Part shown: piece after piece, positions 17,413-25,529 of the stretch | Position numbering within the stretch: position 1 is the stretch's first letter | How the letters are laid out: each line of letters begins with the position of its first letter | Program-made: the position numbers and the translations under genes | The notes under the pieces: model-generated | Told to the model about the DNA's origin: nothing | The model's database searches: none | The model's input: the letters and a program-made list of their open reading frames with translations, nothing else | NCBI RefSeq assembly: GCF_019139675.1 | Contig: NZ_CP077077.1 | Coordinates: 4,650,001-4,714,000 of the forward strand | DNA: 64,000 nt | From: Pseudomonas maumuensis | GTDB taxonomy: Bacteria; Pseudomonadota; Gammaproteobacteria; Pseudomonadales; Pseudomonadaceae | Direction: 5' to 3'

Positions 17413-18570
17413 CTAGTCGCGGCGATCCAGCAGATTGGCCACCAGCCGGTCCAGCCAGCCCCACAGGCGCTGTTGCACCCGCCGCCACAATGGCCGGGCA
17501 TGCCAGCGCGCCAGGTCGACCTCCAGGCTCTGGGCGAAATCGCGCTCGAAGCTGGCGGCCACGGCAGCACTCAGCGGCGGGTCGATGGCCTCGACGTTGG
17601 CCTCGAGGTTGAAGCGCAGGTTCCAGTGGTCGAAGTTGCAAGAGCCGACGCTGACCCACTCGTCCACCAGCACCATCTTCAGGTGCAGGAAGCATGGCTG
17701 ATATTCGAAGATCCGCACCCCGGCGCGCAGCAGCCTTGGGTAATAGCGATGGCCCGCGTAGCGCACCGCCGGGTGATCGGTACGCGGGCCGGTGAGCAGC
17801 AGGCGCACATCGATGCCCTTCTGCGCGGCCCGGCGCAGCGAACGCCGCACACTGAAGGTCGGTAAAAAGTACGGCGTGGCCAGCCAGATGCGCCGCTGGC
17901 CACTGTTCAGCGCGCGCACCAGCGCATGCAGGATGTCCTTGTGCTGGCGGGCGTCGGCATAGGCCACCCGGCCCATGCCCTGGCCCTGCGCCGGCACCTG
18001 GGGCAGGCGCGGCAGGCCGAAGCCCTCTGGCGGGCGCCAGGCGGTACGGCGCTGGTTGGCGTGCCACTGGCGGTCGAACAAGAGTTGCCAGTCGGTGACG
18101 ATCGGCCCCTCCATGCGCACCATCACTTCGTGCCACTCGCTGGTGTCGGCTTCGGGTGTCCAGAACTCGTCGGTGACCCCGGTGCCGCCGACCACCGCCC
18201 AGCGCTCGTCCACCAGCAACAGCTTGCGATGATCGCGATAGAGGTTGCGCAAGCCACGGCGCCAGCGCAGACGGTTGTACCAGCGCAGCTGGACACCTGC
18301 CGCCAGCAGGCGCTCGCGCAACGACGTGGTAAAGGCCAGCGAACCGTAGTCGTCGAACAGGCAACGCACCCGCACGCCCCGTCGCGCCGCCTGCTCCAGG
18401 GCATCGACCACCGCCTCGGCGCAGGCCCCTGCCTCGACCAGGTAAAGCTCCAGGTCGACCTGGAACTCGGCGCGCACGATCGCCAGGAGCATGCGCGGAA
18501 AGAACTCGGGGCCGTCGATCAACAGTTCGAACTGATTGCCATCCCGCCAGGGGAAGACCGGCCCCGGCAT
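17413..18570 (-). CDS. Phospholipase D-like/cardiolipin synthase family protein
   Basis: This 385-residue protein carries two HKD motifs, [17 protein letters not shown] near residues 113-129 and [16 protein letters not shown] near 298-313, the paired catalytic sites of the PLD superfamily. Length and layout resemble ClsB-type cardiolipin synthases, which join phosphatidylglycerol with another phospholipid at the membrane. No N-terminal membrane helix is present, also like ClsB. The gene starts one base after the stop of the YceI gene and is surely co-transcribed with it. Confidence 0.85.
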   Translation of the reverse strand: MPGPVFPWRDGNQFELLIDGPEFFPRMLLAIVRAEFQVDLELYLVEAGACAEAVVDALEQAARRGVRVRCLFDDYGSLAFTTSLRERLLAAGVQLRWYNRLRWRRGLRNLYRDHRKLLLVDERWAVVGGTGVTDEFWTPEADTSEWHEVMVRMEGPIVTDWQLLFDRQWHANQRRTAWRPPEGFGLPRLPQVPAQGQGMGRVAYADARQHKDILHALVRALNSGQRRIWLATPYFLPTFSVRRSLRRAAQKGIDVRLLLTGPRTDHPAVRYAGHRYYPRLLRAGVRIFEYQPCFLHLKMVLVDEWVSVGSCNFDHWNLRFNLEANVEAIDPPLSAAVAASFERDFAQSLEVDLARWHARPLWRRVQQRLWGWLDRLVANLLDRRD

Positions 18571-18571
18571 G

Positions 18572-19153
18572 TCAACGGGCGGTGAAGATCAGCACCGCGC
18601 TCACCGGCACCGAGGGGTTGATCGACTTGAGCCCGGCCAGCTTGCGCAGGTTTTCCAGGCCCGGCAGCAGGCCGAATTCCGAGGCGCGCAGGATCAGCGG
18701 TTCCAGCGTCACCACCTGGAAACGCCGCTCGTCAAGGCGCGTGGCCAGCAGCAGGGTGTTGTAGCTGCGAGTCTGGCCGTGCAGGGTCACGCTCACCGGC
18801 AAGCGCAGCTCCAGCTGCGCGCCGTTGGCCAGGTCGTTGATCGGGCGCAGGTCGATCTGCGCCTGCACCGTGGCCTCGGGGAACTGCTCGAAGGCGAACA
18901 GGCCATCGCGCATGCGCTCGTCACGCAGCGGGATGCCGCTGCTGATCGAGTCCATCTCGATGCTGACTTCGGCTGCGCCCTTGCGATCGACCTTGCCATG
19001 CAGCACCAGGAAACGATTGACCTCGGCGATATTGCCATTCTTGCCGGTGACGAAGGACAGGCGCGAGGATTCGCCATCCAGGTGCCAGTTGGCGTGGGCG
19101 GGCAGGCACAGGGCGAGCAGGAGGGCGGGCAGCAGGCGGGGCGGCTTGAACAT
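18572..19153 (-). CDS. YceI-family periplasmic protein
   Basis: This 193-residue exported protein has an 18-21 residue signal peptide ending ALCLPAHA and a lipocalin-like YceI beta barrel (NWHLDGESSRLSFVTGKNGNI onward). Related proteins bind polyisoprenoid or amphiphilic molecules; the ligand here is unknown. It is the first gene of a two-gene unit with the phospholipase D-like protein, which suggests a lipid-related job. Confidence 0.85.
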   Translation of the reverse strand: MFKPPRLLPALLLALCLPAHANWHLDGESSRLSFVTGKNGNIAEVNRFLVLHGKVDRKGAAEVSIEMDSISSGIPLRDERMRDGLFAFEQFPEATVQAQIDLRPINDLANGAQLELRLPVSVTLHGQTRSYNTLLLATRLDERRFQVVTLEPLILRASEFGLLPGLENLRKLAGLKSINPSVPVSAVLIFTAR

Positions 19154-19197
19154 GTGAAATCCTGTGAATCAAGGCCGTCAACCTTACCCGCACGGTT

Positions 19198-19494
19198 TCA
19201 CGGCAGCAAGCGGCAGCCTTCGCGGTCGCCCTGCCAGGCCGCCTGGTTGCGCCGACCAAGGCCCTCGGCGGTGACCAGTCGTCGGGTGCCGTCCTCTTCC
19301 AGCAGGCCCAAGGGCAGGTACTGCTGCACATAGCCTCGGCAATAGTCCTCAGCAAAACCCATGACAAACCGGCACGAGCAGTATTCCTTCGCCGAGTAGG
19401 CCGAAAGAATGCCCGGGAAGTCGGCCAACGCCTGGCGCTCGTGCCAGACCCAGGCCGCCACGGCCAGCATCAACAGGAGCACGACCCGCTTCAT
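19198..19494 (-). CDS. Small exported cysteine-containing protein
   Basis: This 98-residue protein has a hydrophobic N-terminal segment (residues 1-18) that may be a signal or an anchor, followed by a short polar domain with four cysteines (CSC near 39-41, CRGY near 52 and a C-terminal GCRLL), which could form disulfides. No family is recognised. Its ATG overlaps the stop of the upstream serine-hydrolase gene (ATGA), so the two are coupled; it may be a partner or accessory of that enzyme. Confidence 0.68.
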   Translation of the reverse strand: MKRVVLLLMLAVAAWVWHERQALADFPGILSAYSAKEYCSCRFVMGFAEDYCRGYVQQYLPLGLLEEDGTRRLVTAEGLGRRNQAAWQGDREGCRLLP

Positions 19495-20567
19495 GCGCCC
19501 TGCCCAACCACCGCGGCCAGCACCCGCTTGAGCAGTTCGTTGTGGCTGAAGCTGCCATCGCGGTCATCGGCATAGCGCACGATCACCAGCTTTTGCGCGG
19601 GCAGCACATAGAGCGCCTGGCCCCAGTGGCCGAGTGCGGCGAACGTATCCGTCGGTGCATCCGGCCACGGCACCGCCTGCCCGGGCAATGGCTGGTTGAG
19701 CCACCAGTGGCCACCGGGGTTGGCTTCGCCCGGCACAGGCTGCGCGGCGCTGAACAAGGTGCGGTTGAACGCCACCCACTCGGCCGGCAGCAACTGTTGT
19801 TCGCGCCAGCGCCCGTCACGCTGCACCAGCAGGCCGATGCGCGCCAGATCGCGAGCACTGAGATAGAGGTACGAGGAGCCCACATAAGTGCCCGCGCCAT
19901 CACGCTCCCAGACCGCACTGTCGATCCCCAGCGGGGTGAACAGGGCTTGCCAGGGATAGTCGGCATAGCGCTCAGGCGCGAGCATGCCGCGCAGGCTGGC
20001 GGCCAGCAGGTTACTGTCGCCGCTGGAGTAGACGAACTGCGTGCCGGGCGCACTGGCGGCGGGCCTGGCCGCCGCGTAGGCGGCCATGTCGGTGCGGCCA
20101 CGGGTGTAGAGCATGGCCACCACCGACGACTTCAACGGCGCGTACTCGTAATCTTCCTGCCAGGCCAGGCCGCTGGCCCAATGCAGCAGGTCGGCCAAGC
20201 GCAGCCCGGGATGTCGCTGCAACGCCGGATAGTAGCGGGCGGCCGGATCATCGAGCTTGAAGCGCCCCTCGCTGTAGGCCACGCCCATGACCGTGGCCAG
20301 CACGCTCTTGCTCACCGACCAGGTCAGGTGCGCCGTGTCGGCATTCGTCGGCGCGGCATAGCGTTCATGGAGAATGCGCCCGTCGCGAATGATCAACAGC
20401 GCATCGGTGCGAATGCCGACGCGCTCAACATCGCGGGGCGCGAAGGCATAGGTGTCTACGGCTTGCCAGTTGATAACGGCGTTATCGACTGGCCACTGCG
20501 CCGAGGGCCAGTCTTCGGCCAAGGCCGGGGCTGTGGTCATGGCCAGGGCAAGCATCACTGCCTTCAT
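19491..20567 (-). CDS. Serine hydrolase, class C beta-lactamase fold
   Basis: This 358-residue exported protein has a signal peptide of about 17 residues (ending APALA). It shows the beta-lactamase/penicillin-binding fold: the SxxK motif SVSK near residue 85, a YSS element in the YxN position (FVYSSGD near 180), and HWG near 313 in the KTG position. It is more likely an esterase or peptidase of the family than a true beta-lactamase. It is followed by the coupled small cysteine protein and preceded by a REP pair. Confidence 0.83.
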   Translation of the reverse strand: MKAVMLALAMTTAPALAEDWPSAQWPVDNAVINWQAVDTYAFAPRDVERVGIRTDALLIIRDGRILHERYAAPTNADTAHLTWSVSKSVLATVMGVAYSEGRFKLDDPAARYYPALQRHPGLRLADLLHWASGLAWQEDYEYAPLKSSVVAMLYTRGRTDMAAYAAARPAASAPGTQFVYSSGDSNLLAASLRGMLAPERYADYPWQALFTPLGIDSAVWERDGAGTYVGSSYLYLSARDLARIGLLVQRDGRWREQQLLPAEWVAFNRTLFSAAQPVPGEANPGGHWWLNQPLPGQAVPWPDAPTDTFAALGHWGQALYVLPAQKLVIVRYADDRDGSFSHNELLKRVLAAVVGQGA

Positions 20568-20597
20568 GGAGAGTCCTGCAAGGGGCTGCTTTGCAGC

Positions 20598-20665
20598 CCA
20601 TCGCGGCTAAAGCCGCTCCTACAGAGATTGTGCATGACCTGTAGGAGCGGCTTCAGTCGCGATGG
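20598..20665. repeat. Inverted REP pair
   Basis: Two copies of CCATCGCGGCTAAAGCCGCT with trailing CCTACA face each other, separated by 16 bases, with one or two mismatches. The core differs from the GCCGGCAAGCCGGC type found elsewhere in the window, so at least two REP subfamilies are present. It lies between the acyl-CoA dehydrogenase-like gene and the serine hydrolase gene. Confidence 0.8.
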
Positions 20666-20712
20666 CGCACACAGCGGCCCAGGTTCAAAGATTCCACCAG
20701 CCTCTCAGGCTT

Positions 20713-21600
20713 TCATGACAATCCGGCGGCAGCCCAAGCCTTGGCCAGGCGCTTGTCGCGGGCCACGCCGGCCAGCGCCAGCAAACCCTGGTCGCGCTGC
20801 CACAATTGCGCCCAGTGATCCGGGCCCGCAGCCAACGCCCGGTCGATCTCACCCCGCAAACCCTGGAACTGGGCAAACAGGCCGCCCAGCAGCAAGTGGC
20901 AAGCCACGCTGTCCGGGCATTGTCGGCTGCCCTCGGCACAACCAGCCAGCAGCCCGATCAGCCGCAGACGCAGGTCCTGCGGCCAGGCGCACTCCTGGGC
21001 GACGCCGTGCAACCATGCCAGCAACGCGGCAAGCACATAAAGATCCTCGAGGGAACGGAAGGGTTTGACATAGGCATCCCAACCATCGCCGGCAAGCAAT
21101 TCGCACGCCGCTTCCTTGAGCAGCAGCCGGCCATGGCCGACTTCGGGCATCAACGGCAGGGTCGGCAGGGCCTCCAGGCTTACACCGGGCTCCCCCGGAT
21201 AAACCACCGCCAGTTGCAACTGCGGCGCCTCGCCCGGCGCTTCGTTGCGCGCCGCCACCAACAGCCATTCCGCATCCAGCCCAGCGGTGACGAAGTCCTT
21301 GCTGCCGGTCAAACGCAAACCATCGAGGCGGGTGCGCATGTCCGCCGGGCGCACACTGCGCCGTTCGGTGGCGCACAGCGCGCCCAGGCTGACCGGCGCG
21401 CTCGGCCACAGCACCCGCAGCGCCGCCTGGTAGCCGAGCAGGAAGGCCAGTCCGGGCGTGGCCATGGCGCGCCCGCCGAGTACCGCCAGCTCGAACGGTG
21501 CCACCGCGCCCAGGCGCTCGAGCAGCGCCGCGTAGGTTTCACCCAAAGTCGTCACCAGCGGCTGGCGCAGGGGGTCGTTGAGTCGTTGCAACCAAGTCAT
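20713..21600 (-). CDS. Short acyl-CoA dehydrogenase-like protein
   Basis: This 295-residue protein has the central beta-domain features of acyl-CoA dehydrogenases (LCATERRSVR, DGLRLTGSKDFVTAG near residues 92-107), but it is about 90 residues shorter than the usual 380-400, and the C-terminal helical domain with the catalytic glutamate is not recognisable. It may be a non-catalytic or divergent member. It lies divergent from olsBA, so a link to ornithine-lipid acyl supply is possible but unproven. Confidence 0.68.
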   Translation of the reverse strand: MTWLQRLNDPLRQPLVTTLGETYAALLERLGAVAPFELAVLGGRAMATPGLAFLLGYQAALRVLWPSAPVSLGALCATERRSVRPADMRTRLDGLRLTGSKDFVTAGLDAEWLLVAARNEAPGEAPQLQLAVVYPGEPGVSLEALPTLPLMPEVGHGRLLLKEAACELLAGDGWDAYVKPFRSLEDLYVLAALLAWLHGVAQECAWPQDLRLRLIGLLAGCAEGSRQCPDSVACHLLLGGLFAQFQGLRGEIDRALAAGPDHWAQLWQRDQGLLALAGVARDKRLAKAWAAAGLS

Positions 21601-21733
21601 CGCAAGCTCCTTTCAGGGGTGTCACGCAAGCATCACCAAAGATTCACAGGGGTGACACCGGGCGTACCTAGGCTGACTTTGCACAACAAAGCCGACCGGC
21701 CGCAACCCTTTGGCTGGCTTATGGAGACTCACG

Positions 21734-22489
21734 ATGACTCGGATCGCTCGCTCTGGCGACAACTGCACTGAACGCCGTCTGCAAGCCGAACGCCTGGTCG
21801 GCGCCGCGGCCCTGCAGGAAGCACAAGCCCTGCGTTTCAAGGTGTTCAGCGGCGAATTCAAGGCCAAGCTCAAGGGCGCCGAACACGGCCTGGACATGGA
21901 CGACTACGACATCCACTGCCGCCACATCGGCGTGCGCGACCTGGCCACCGGCCAACTGGTCGCCACCACCCGCCTGCTCGACCACCAGGCCGCCAGCAGC
22001 CTGGGCCGCTTCTACAGCGAAGAGGAGTTCAGCCTGCACGGCCTGTTGCAGTTGCAGGGCCCGATCCTCGAACTGGGCCGCACCTGCGTCGACCCGGCCT
22101 ACCGCAACGGCGGCACCATCGCCGTGCTCTGGAGCGAGCTGGCCGAAGTGCTCAACGAAGGCCGCTACAGCTACCTGATGGGCTGCGCCAGCATCCCCAT
22201 GCAGGACGGCGGCGTACAGGCCCACGCGATCATGCAGCGCCTGCGCGAACGCTACCTGTGTACCGAGCACCTGCGTGCCGAACCGAAGAATCCGCTGCCC
22301 AATCTGGCGCTGCCGAACAACGTCATCGCCGAGATGCCGCCACTGCTCAAGGCCTACATGCGCCTGGGCGCGAAGATCTGCGGCGAGCCATGCTGGGACG
22401 AGGATTTCCAGGTCGCCGACGTATTCATCCTGCTCAAGCGCGACGACCTCTGCCCGCGCTACGCTCGCCACTTCAAGGCAGCGGTTTGA
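21734..22489 (+). CDS. olsB: L-ornithine N-alpha-acyltransferase
   Basis: OlsB transfers a 3-hydroxyacyl group from acyl carrier protein to ornithine, the first step of ornithine-lipid synthesis, a phosphorus-free membrane lipid. The 251-residue protein is GNAT-like, with [10 protein letters not shown] near residue 35, the conserved [11 protein letters not shown], and [14 protein letters not shown] near 112. GGAG lies 7 bases before ATG 21734. The stop overlaps the olsA start (TGATG), coupling the pair as in other proteobacteria. Confidence 0.9.
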   Translation: MTRIARSGDNCTERRLQAERLVGAAALQEAQALRFKVFSGEFKAKLKGAEHGLDMDDYDIHCRHIGVRDLATGQLVATTRLLDHQAASSLGRFYSEEEFSLHGLLQLQGPILELGRTCVDPAYRNGGTIAVLWSELAEVLNEGRYSYLMGCASIPMQDGGVQAHAIMQRLRERYLCTEHLRAEPKNPLPNLALPNNVIAEMPPLLKAYMRLGAKICGEPCWDEDFQVADVFILLKRDDLCPRYARHFKAAV

Positions 22490-23277
22490 TGCGGCGGCTA
22501 CGGGCCGGCGCCCGCCTGCTGCGGCTGTTCCTGGTGCTGGCGTTGGGGCTGGCCATGGCCAGTGTCATCGCCTTGGGCGAGCGTCTGGGCCTGAACGCCT
22601 CGAGCGACCGCCGACAGCGTTGGACACGGATGTTCATGGGCCACCTGGTCGCCGCTCTGCCCTTCGACGTCAAGGTCATGGGTGAACTGCCGCAGCGGCC
22701 AATGCTGTGGGTCTGCAACCATGTGTCGTGGACCGACATCCCGCTGCTCGGCATGCTTACGCCCTTGTCGTTCCTGTCCAAGGCCGAGGTCCGCCACTGG
22801 CCGGTGGCCGGCTGGCTGGCCGAGAAAGCCGGTACCTTGTTCATCCGCCGTGGCGGTGGCGATGGTCAACGCCTGCGCGAGCAGATCAGCGAACAATTGG
22901 GCGAGCGACGCCCCCTGTTGATCTTCCCTGAAGGCACCACCACGGACGGTCGGACCCTACGCACCTTCCATGGGCGCCTGCTGGCCGGAGCGATCGACCA
23001 GAACACGCCGGTGCAGCCGGTGGCAATCCAGTACCTACGCGCAGGCCAAACCGATCCGATCGCGCCATTCATTGGCGAGGACGACCTGGTTTCCCACTTG
23101 GTGCGGCTGTTCGGGCAGGATCGCGGGCAAGTGCTGATCCACCTGTTGCCGCCGATCGACAGCACGGGCAAGGAACGAGCGGTACTGGCTTTCGAAGCGC
23201 AACAAGCGGTCCATCTGACGCTGTTCGGGGCAAAGAACGTCGAGGTGGCACCGAGGCGACAGGCTCGGGCAGCCTGA
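22489..23277 (+). CDS. olsA: Lyso-ornithine lipid O-acyltransferase
   Basis: OlsA adds the second acyl chain to lyso-ornithine lipid. The 262-residue membrane-associated protein has an N-terminal hydrophobic helix (residues 10-30) and the PlsC acyltransferase motifs NHVSWTD (H-x4-D, near residue 75) and FPEGTTTDG near 145. Its ATG at 22489 overlaps the olsB stop. Together the two genes form the complete ornithine-lipid pathway, which in other bacteria is often used under phosphate limitation. Confidence 0.9.
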   Translation: MRRLRAGARLLRLFLVLALGLAMASVIALGERLGLNASSDRRQRWTRMFMGHLVAALPFDVKVMGELPQRPMLWVCNHVSWTDIPLLGMLTPLSFLSKAEVRHWPVAGWLAEKAGTLFIRRGGGDGQRLREQISEQLGERRPLLIFPEGTTTDGRTLRTFHGRLLAGAIDQNTPVQPVAIQYLRAGQTDPIAPFIGEDDLVSHLVRLFGQDRGQVLIHLLPPIDSTGKERAVLAFEAQQAVHLTLFGAKNVEVAPRRQARAA

Positions 23278-23293
23278 GTCCGCGATTGCGGAC

Positions 23294-23872
23294 TCAAGAC
23301 GATCGCTGTGCCTGGGCAAATGCCTGCAACTGCGGATAGAACTCGCGAAAGTCCGCCAGCAAAGGCTCATACAGCCGCTCCAACTCTCCCATCACCCCAT
23401 CCATTCCCTCGGGCCGCGACAGGCGCCGGGCAATTCCGCCAAACACCTGCTCCAGGGTGGCGAAGTCGCCATAGGCGCCCAGCCAATCGTCCGCCGCCAT
23501 GAACGGCGCAATCCGAGCCAGCCGGCCCGGTAGCTCCGGTTCGGCCAGCAGCACCTTGTAGAAGTCGCCGGTGAACTGCGCCAAGGGCCGCTCGGCATAT
23601 TCGCCCCAATGCCGCGCCAGGCAATGGTCGAAGAACACATCCAGGACGATCCCGGCGAAGCGTCGCCTTTCCCGTGGAAAACGCGCCAGCGCAGCCAGCA
23701 CCAGCGGGTGGCTGTCGGTGTAGCTGTCGATGTGCCGATGCAGCCGGATCGAAGCCTCCAACAACGGTGGAAAACGCCCCTCGAGCGCGCCCTTGACGAA
23801 ATCGCCATACAGGCTGCCGAGCTGTTGCTGCGGCGCAGGGCCGCCGAGGTGTAGATGCGCGAGATAGTTCAT
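23294..23872 (-). CDS. acpH: Acyl carrier protein phosphodiesterase
   Basis: AcpH removes the phosphopantetheine arm from holo-ACP. The 192-residue protein has the DUF479 family start MNYLAHLHLG and the conserved metal-binding histidines and aspartates (GDFVKG near 23, HRHIDSYTDSH near 45-55, FDHCLARHW near 81). Length is normal. It is convergent with olsA and divergent from pyeR; one of the CGATATA palindromes lies 26 bases upstream of its start and may regulate it. Confidence 0.88.
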   Translation of the reverse strand: MNYLAHLHLGGPAPQQQLGSLYGDFVKGALEGRFPPLLEASIRLHRHIDSYTDSHPLVLAALARFPRERRRFAGIVLDVFFDHCLARHWGEYAERPLAQFTGDFYKVLLAEPELPGRLARIAPFMAADDWLGAYGDFATLEQVFGGIARRLSRPEGMDGVMGELERLYEPLLADFREFYPQLQAFAQAQRSS

Positions 23873-23897
23873 GGCGCCAGTCTAGCAGCGTTGCAGC

Positions 23898-23921
23898 CTA
23901 TATCGTCACAAGGCGATATAG
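23898..23921. promoter_or_regulatory. Palindrome CTATATCG-N8-CGATATAG, putative PyeR operator
   Basis: A perfect 8-base inverted repeat with an 8-base spacer lies 26 bases upstream of acpH and about 100 bases upstream of pyeR. The half-site TATATCG recurs in the larger repeat at 23957-24000, which suggests one regulator, most simply the ArsR-type PyeR encoded next door. Confidence 0.6.
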
Positions 23922-23956
23922 CGAATGGCGCTTGCCTCATAACCCTTTCATATTTG

Positions 23957-24000
23957 TATATCGCGATGCAGCGATTTATATTTCGCCCCATCGCGATATA
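23957..24000. promoter_or_regulatory. Paired TATATCGCGAT / ATCGCGATATA sites before pyeR
   Basis: An 11-base perfect inverted repeat with a 22-base spacer ends 23 bases before the pyeR ATG. Each arm contains the self-complementary ATCGCGAT, so each arm could bind a dimer by itself. This is the expected position for an autoregulatory operator of an ArsR-family repressor. Confidence 0.62.
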
Positions 24001-24023
24001 CCGCTACACACCACGAGCCAACC

Positions 24024-24326
24024 ATGCCCCTCGATCTCGACGAAATAATAAAAGCCCTGGCCCACCCGGTCCGGCGAGACATCCTCAACTGGCTGAAAGA
24101 CCCGGCCGCGCAGTTTCCCGAGCAGCACCACAGCACCGAGCACGGTGTATGTGCCGGGCAAATCGATCAACGCTGCGGCCTGTCGCAGTCGACGGTCTCC
24201 GCCCATCTGGCGACCCTGCAGCGCGCCGGCCTGATCAGCAGCCAGAAGATAGGCCAGTGGCATTTCTTCAAACGCAACGAGGCGACCATCAAGGCGTTCC
24301 TCGAGCAAATGAGCCAAGAGCTCTGA
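24024..24326 (+). CDS. pyeR: ArsR-family transcriptional repressor
   Basis: This 100-residue winged-helix DNA-binding protein starts with the typical ArsR N-terminus (LDEIIKALAHPVRRDILNWL). The recognition helix is CGLSQSTVSAHLATLQRAGL near residues 51-70. The canonical metal-binding ELCVCDL motif of ArsR is absent, so it is a non-classical member. The gene order regulator-MFS-XenB matches the pyeR-pyeM-xenB operon of P. aeruginosa, where the repressor affects biofilm formation. Repeated palindromes upstream are likely its operators. Confidence 0.86.
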   Translation: MPLDLDEIIKALAHPVRRDILNWLKDPAAQFPEQHHSTEHGVCAGQIDQRCGLSQSTVSAHLATLQRAGLISSQKIGQWHFFKRNEATIKAFLEQMSQEL

Positions 24327-24339
24327 CAAGGACCTTGCA

Positions 24340-25509
24340 ATGCCCCTTTCACTCGTGATCCTGGCGCTCAGCGCCTTCGCCATCGGCACCACCGAGTTCG
24401 TCATCATGGGCCTTTTGCCCGATGTGGCCCAGGACCTTGGCGTCAGCATTCCCGGCGCCGGCTGGCTGGTGACCGGCTACGCCCTGGGCGTGGCCATCGG
24501 CGCGCCGTTCATGGCCCTGGCCACCGCCCGCCTGCCACGCAAGGCCGCGCTGGTGACGCTGATGGGCGTGTTCATCGTCGGCAATCTGCTGTGCGCGGTA
24601 GCCGCCGACTACGACCTGCTGATGTTCGCCCGGGTAGTCACCGCGCTGTGCCACGGCGCCTTCTTCGGCATCGGCTCGGTGGTGGCGGCCAGCCTGGTGC
24701 CAGCCAACCGTCGCGCCTCGGCGGTAGCGCTGATGTTCACCGGCCTGACCCTGGCCAACGTGCTCGGCGTGCCATTGGGTACCGCCCTGGGCCAGGTCGC
24801 CGGTTGGCGCTCGACGTTCTGGGCGGTTACTGCCATCGGCGTGGTTGCGCTGATCGGCCTGATCCGTTTCCTGCCCCTGCAACGTGAAGCGCAGAGCGTG
24901 AACCTGCGCGCCGAACTGGCCGCGCTCAAGGGAGCCGGCATCTGGCTGTCGCTGAGCATGACCGTACTGTTCTCGGCCTCGATGTTCGCCCTGTTCACCT
25001 ACGTCGCGCCGCTGCTCGGCGACGTGACCGGCGTCTCGCCCCGTGGCGTGACCTGGACCTTGCTGCTGATCGGACTGGGCCTGACCTTGGGCAATATCCT
25101 CGGCGGCAAGCTGGCCGACCGGCGCCTGGGCGCCACCTTGATGGGGGTGTTCGCCGCCATGGCCGTGATCAGCACCGCCCTGAGCTGGACCAGCGTCGCA
25201 CTGGTGCCGGCCGAGATCACCCTGTTCCTCTGGGCCACCGCTGCCTTCGCCGCCGTGCCGGCGCTGCAGGTCAATGTGGTGACCTACGGCAAGGCCGCAC
25301 CGAACCTGGTCTCGACCCTCAACATCGGCGCCTTCAACCTGGGCAACGCGCTCGGCGCCTGGGTCGGCGGCAGCGTCATCGCCCACGGCCTGGGCCTGAC
25401 CCGCGTGCCACTGGCCGCGGCGGCGCTGGCAGTGCTGGCGCTGATCGTCACCTTGATCACCTTCAACCAGCGCGGCAGCGACACCGAATTGGCCGCGGCA
25501 TCCCACTGA
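24340..25509 (+). CDS. pyeM: MFS transporter (PyeM-like)
   Basis: This 389-residue inner-membrane permease has 12 predicted membrane segments and the DHA1 drug:H+ antiporter layout. The N-terminus LALSAFAIGTTEFVIMGLLP is the family start, and a shortened loop motif follows TM2 (ATARLPRKAAL). It starts 13 bases after pyeR with AAGGA upstream, so it belongs to the same operon. The substrate is unknown; the neighbouring xenobiotic reductase suggests an electrophilic or aromatic compound. Confidence 0.86.
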   Translation: MPLSLVILALSAFAIGTTEFVIMGLLPDVAQDLGVSIPGAGWLVTGYALGVAIGAPFMALATARLPRKAALVTLMGVFIVGNLLCAVAADYDLLMFARVVTALCHGAFFGIGSVVAASLVPANRRASAVALMFTGLTLANVLGVPLGTALGQVAGWRSTFWAVTAIGVVALIGLIRFLPLQREAQSVNLRAELAALKGAGIWLSLSMTVLFSASMFALFTYVAPLLGDVTGVSPRGVTWTLLLIGLGLTLGNILGGKLADRRLGATLMGVFAAMAVISTALSWTSVALVPAEITLFLWATAAFAAVPALQVNVVTYGKAAPNLVSTLNIGAFNLGNALGAWVGGSVIAHGLGLTRVPLAAAALAVLALIVTLITFNQRGSDTELAAASH

Positions 25510-25529
25510 TCCAAGCGAGGCTTTTGCAC

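Noticed and set aside
16760..18364. A 534-codon minus-strand frame continuous with the DJ-1/PfpI gene
   Set aside because: The upstream part is a shifted reading of the phospholipase D gene with a proline/arginine-rich composition; the genuine protein begins at 17338.
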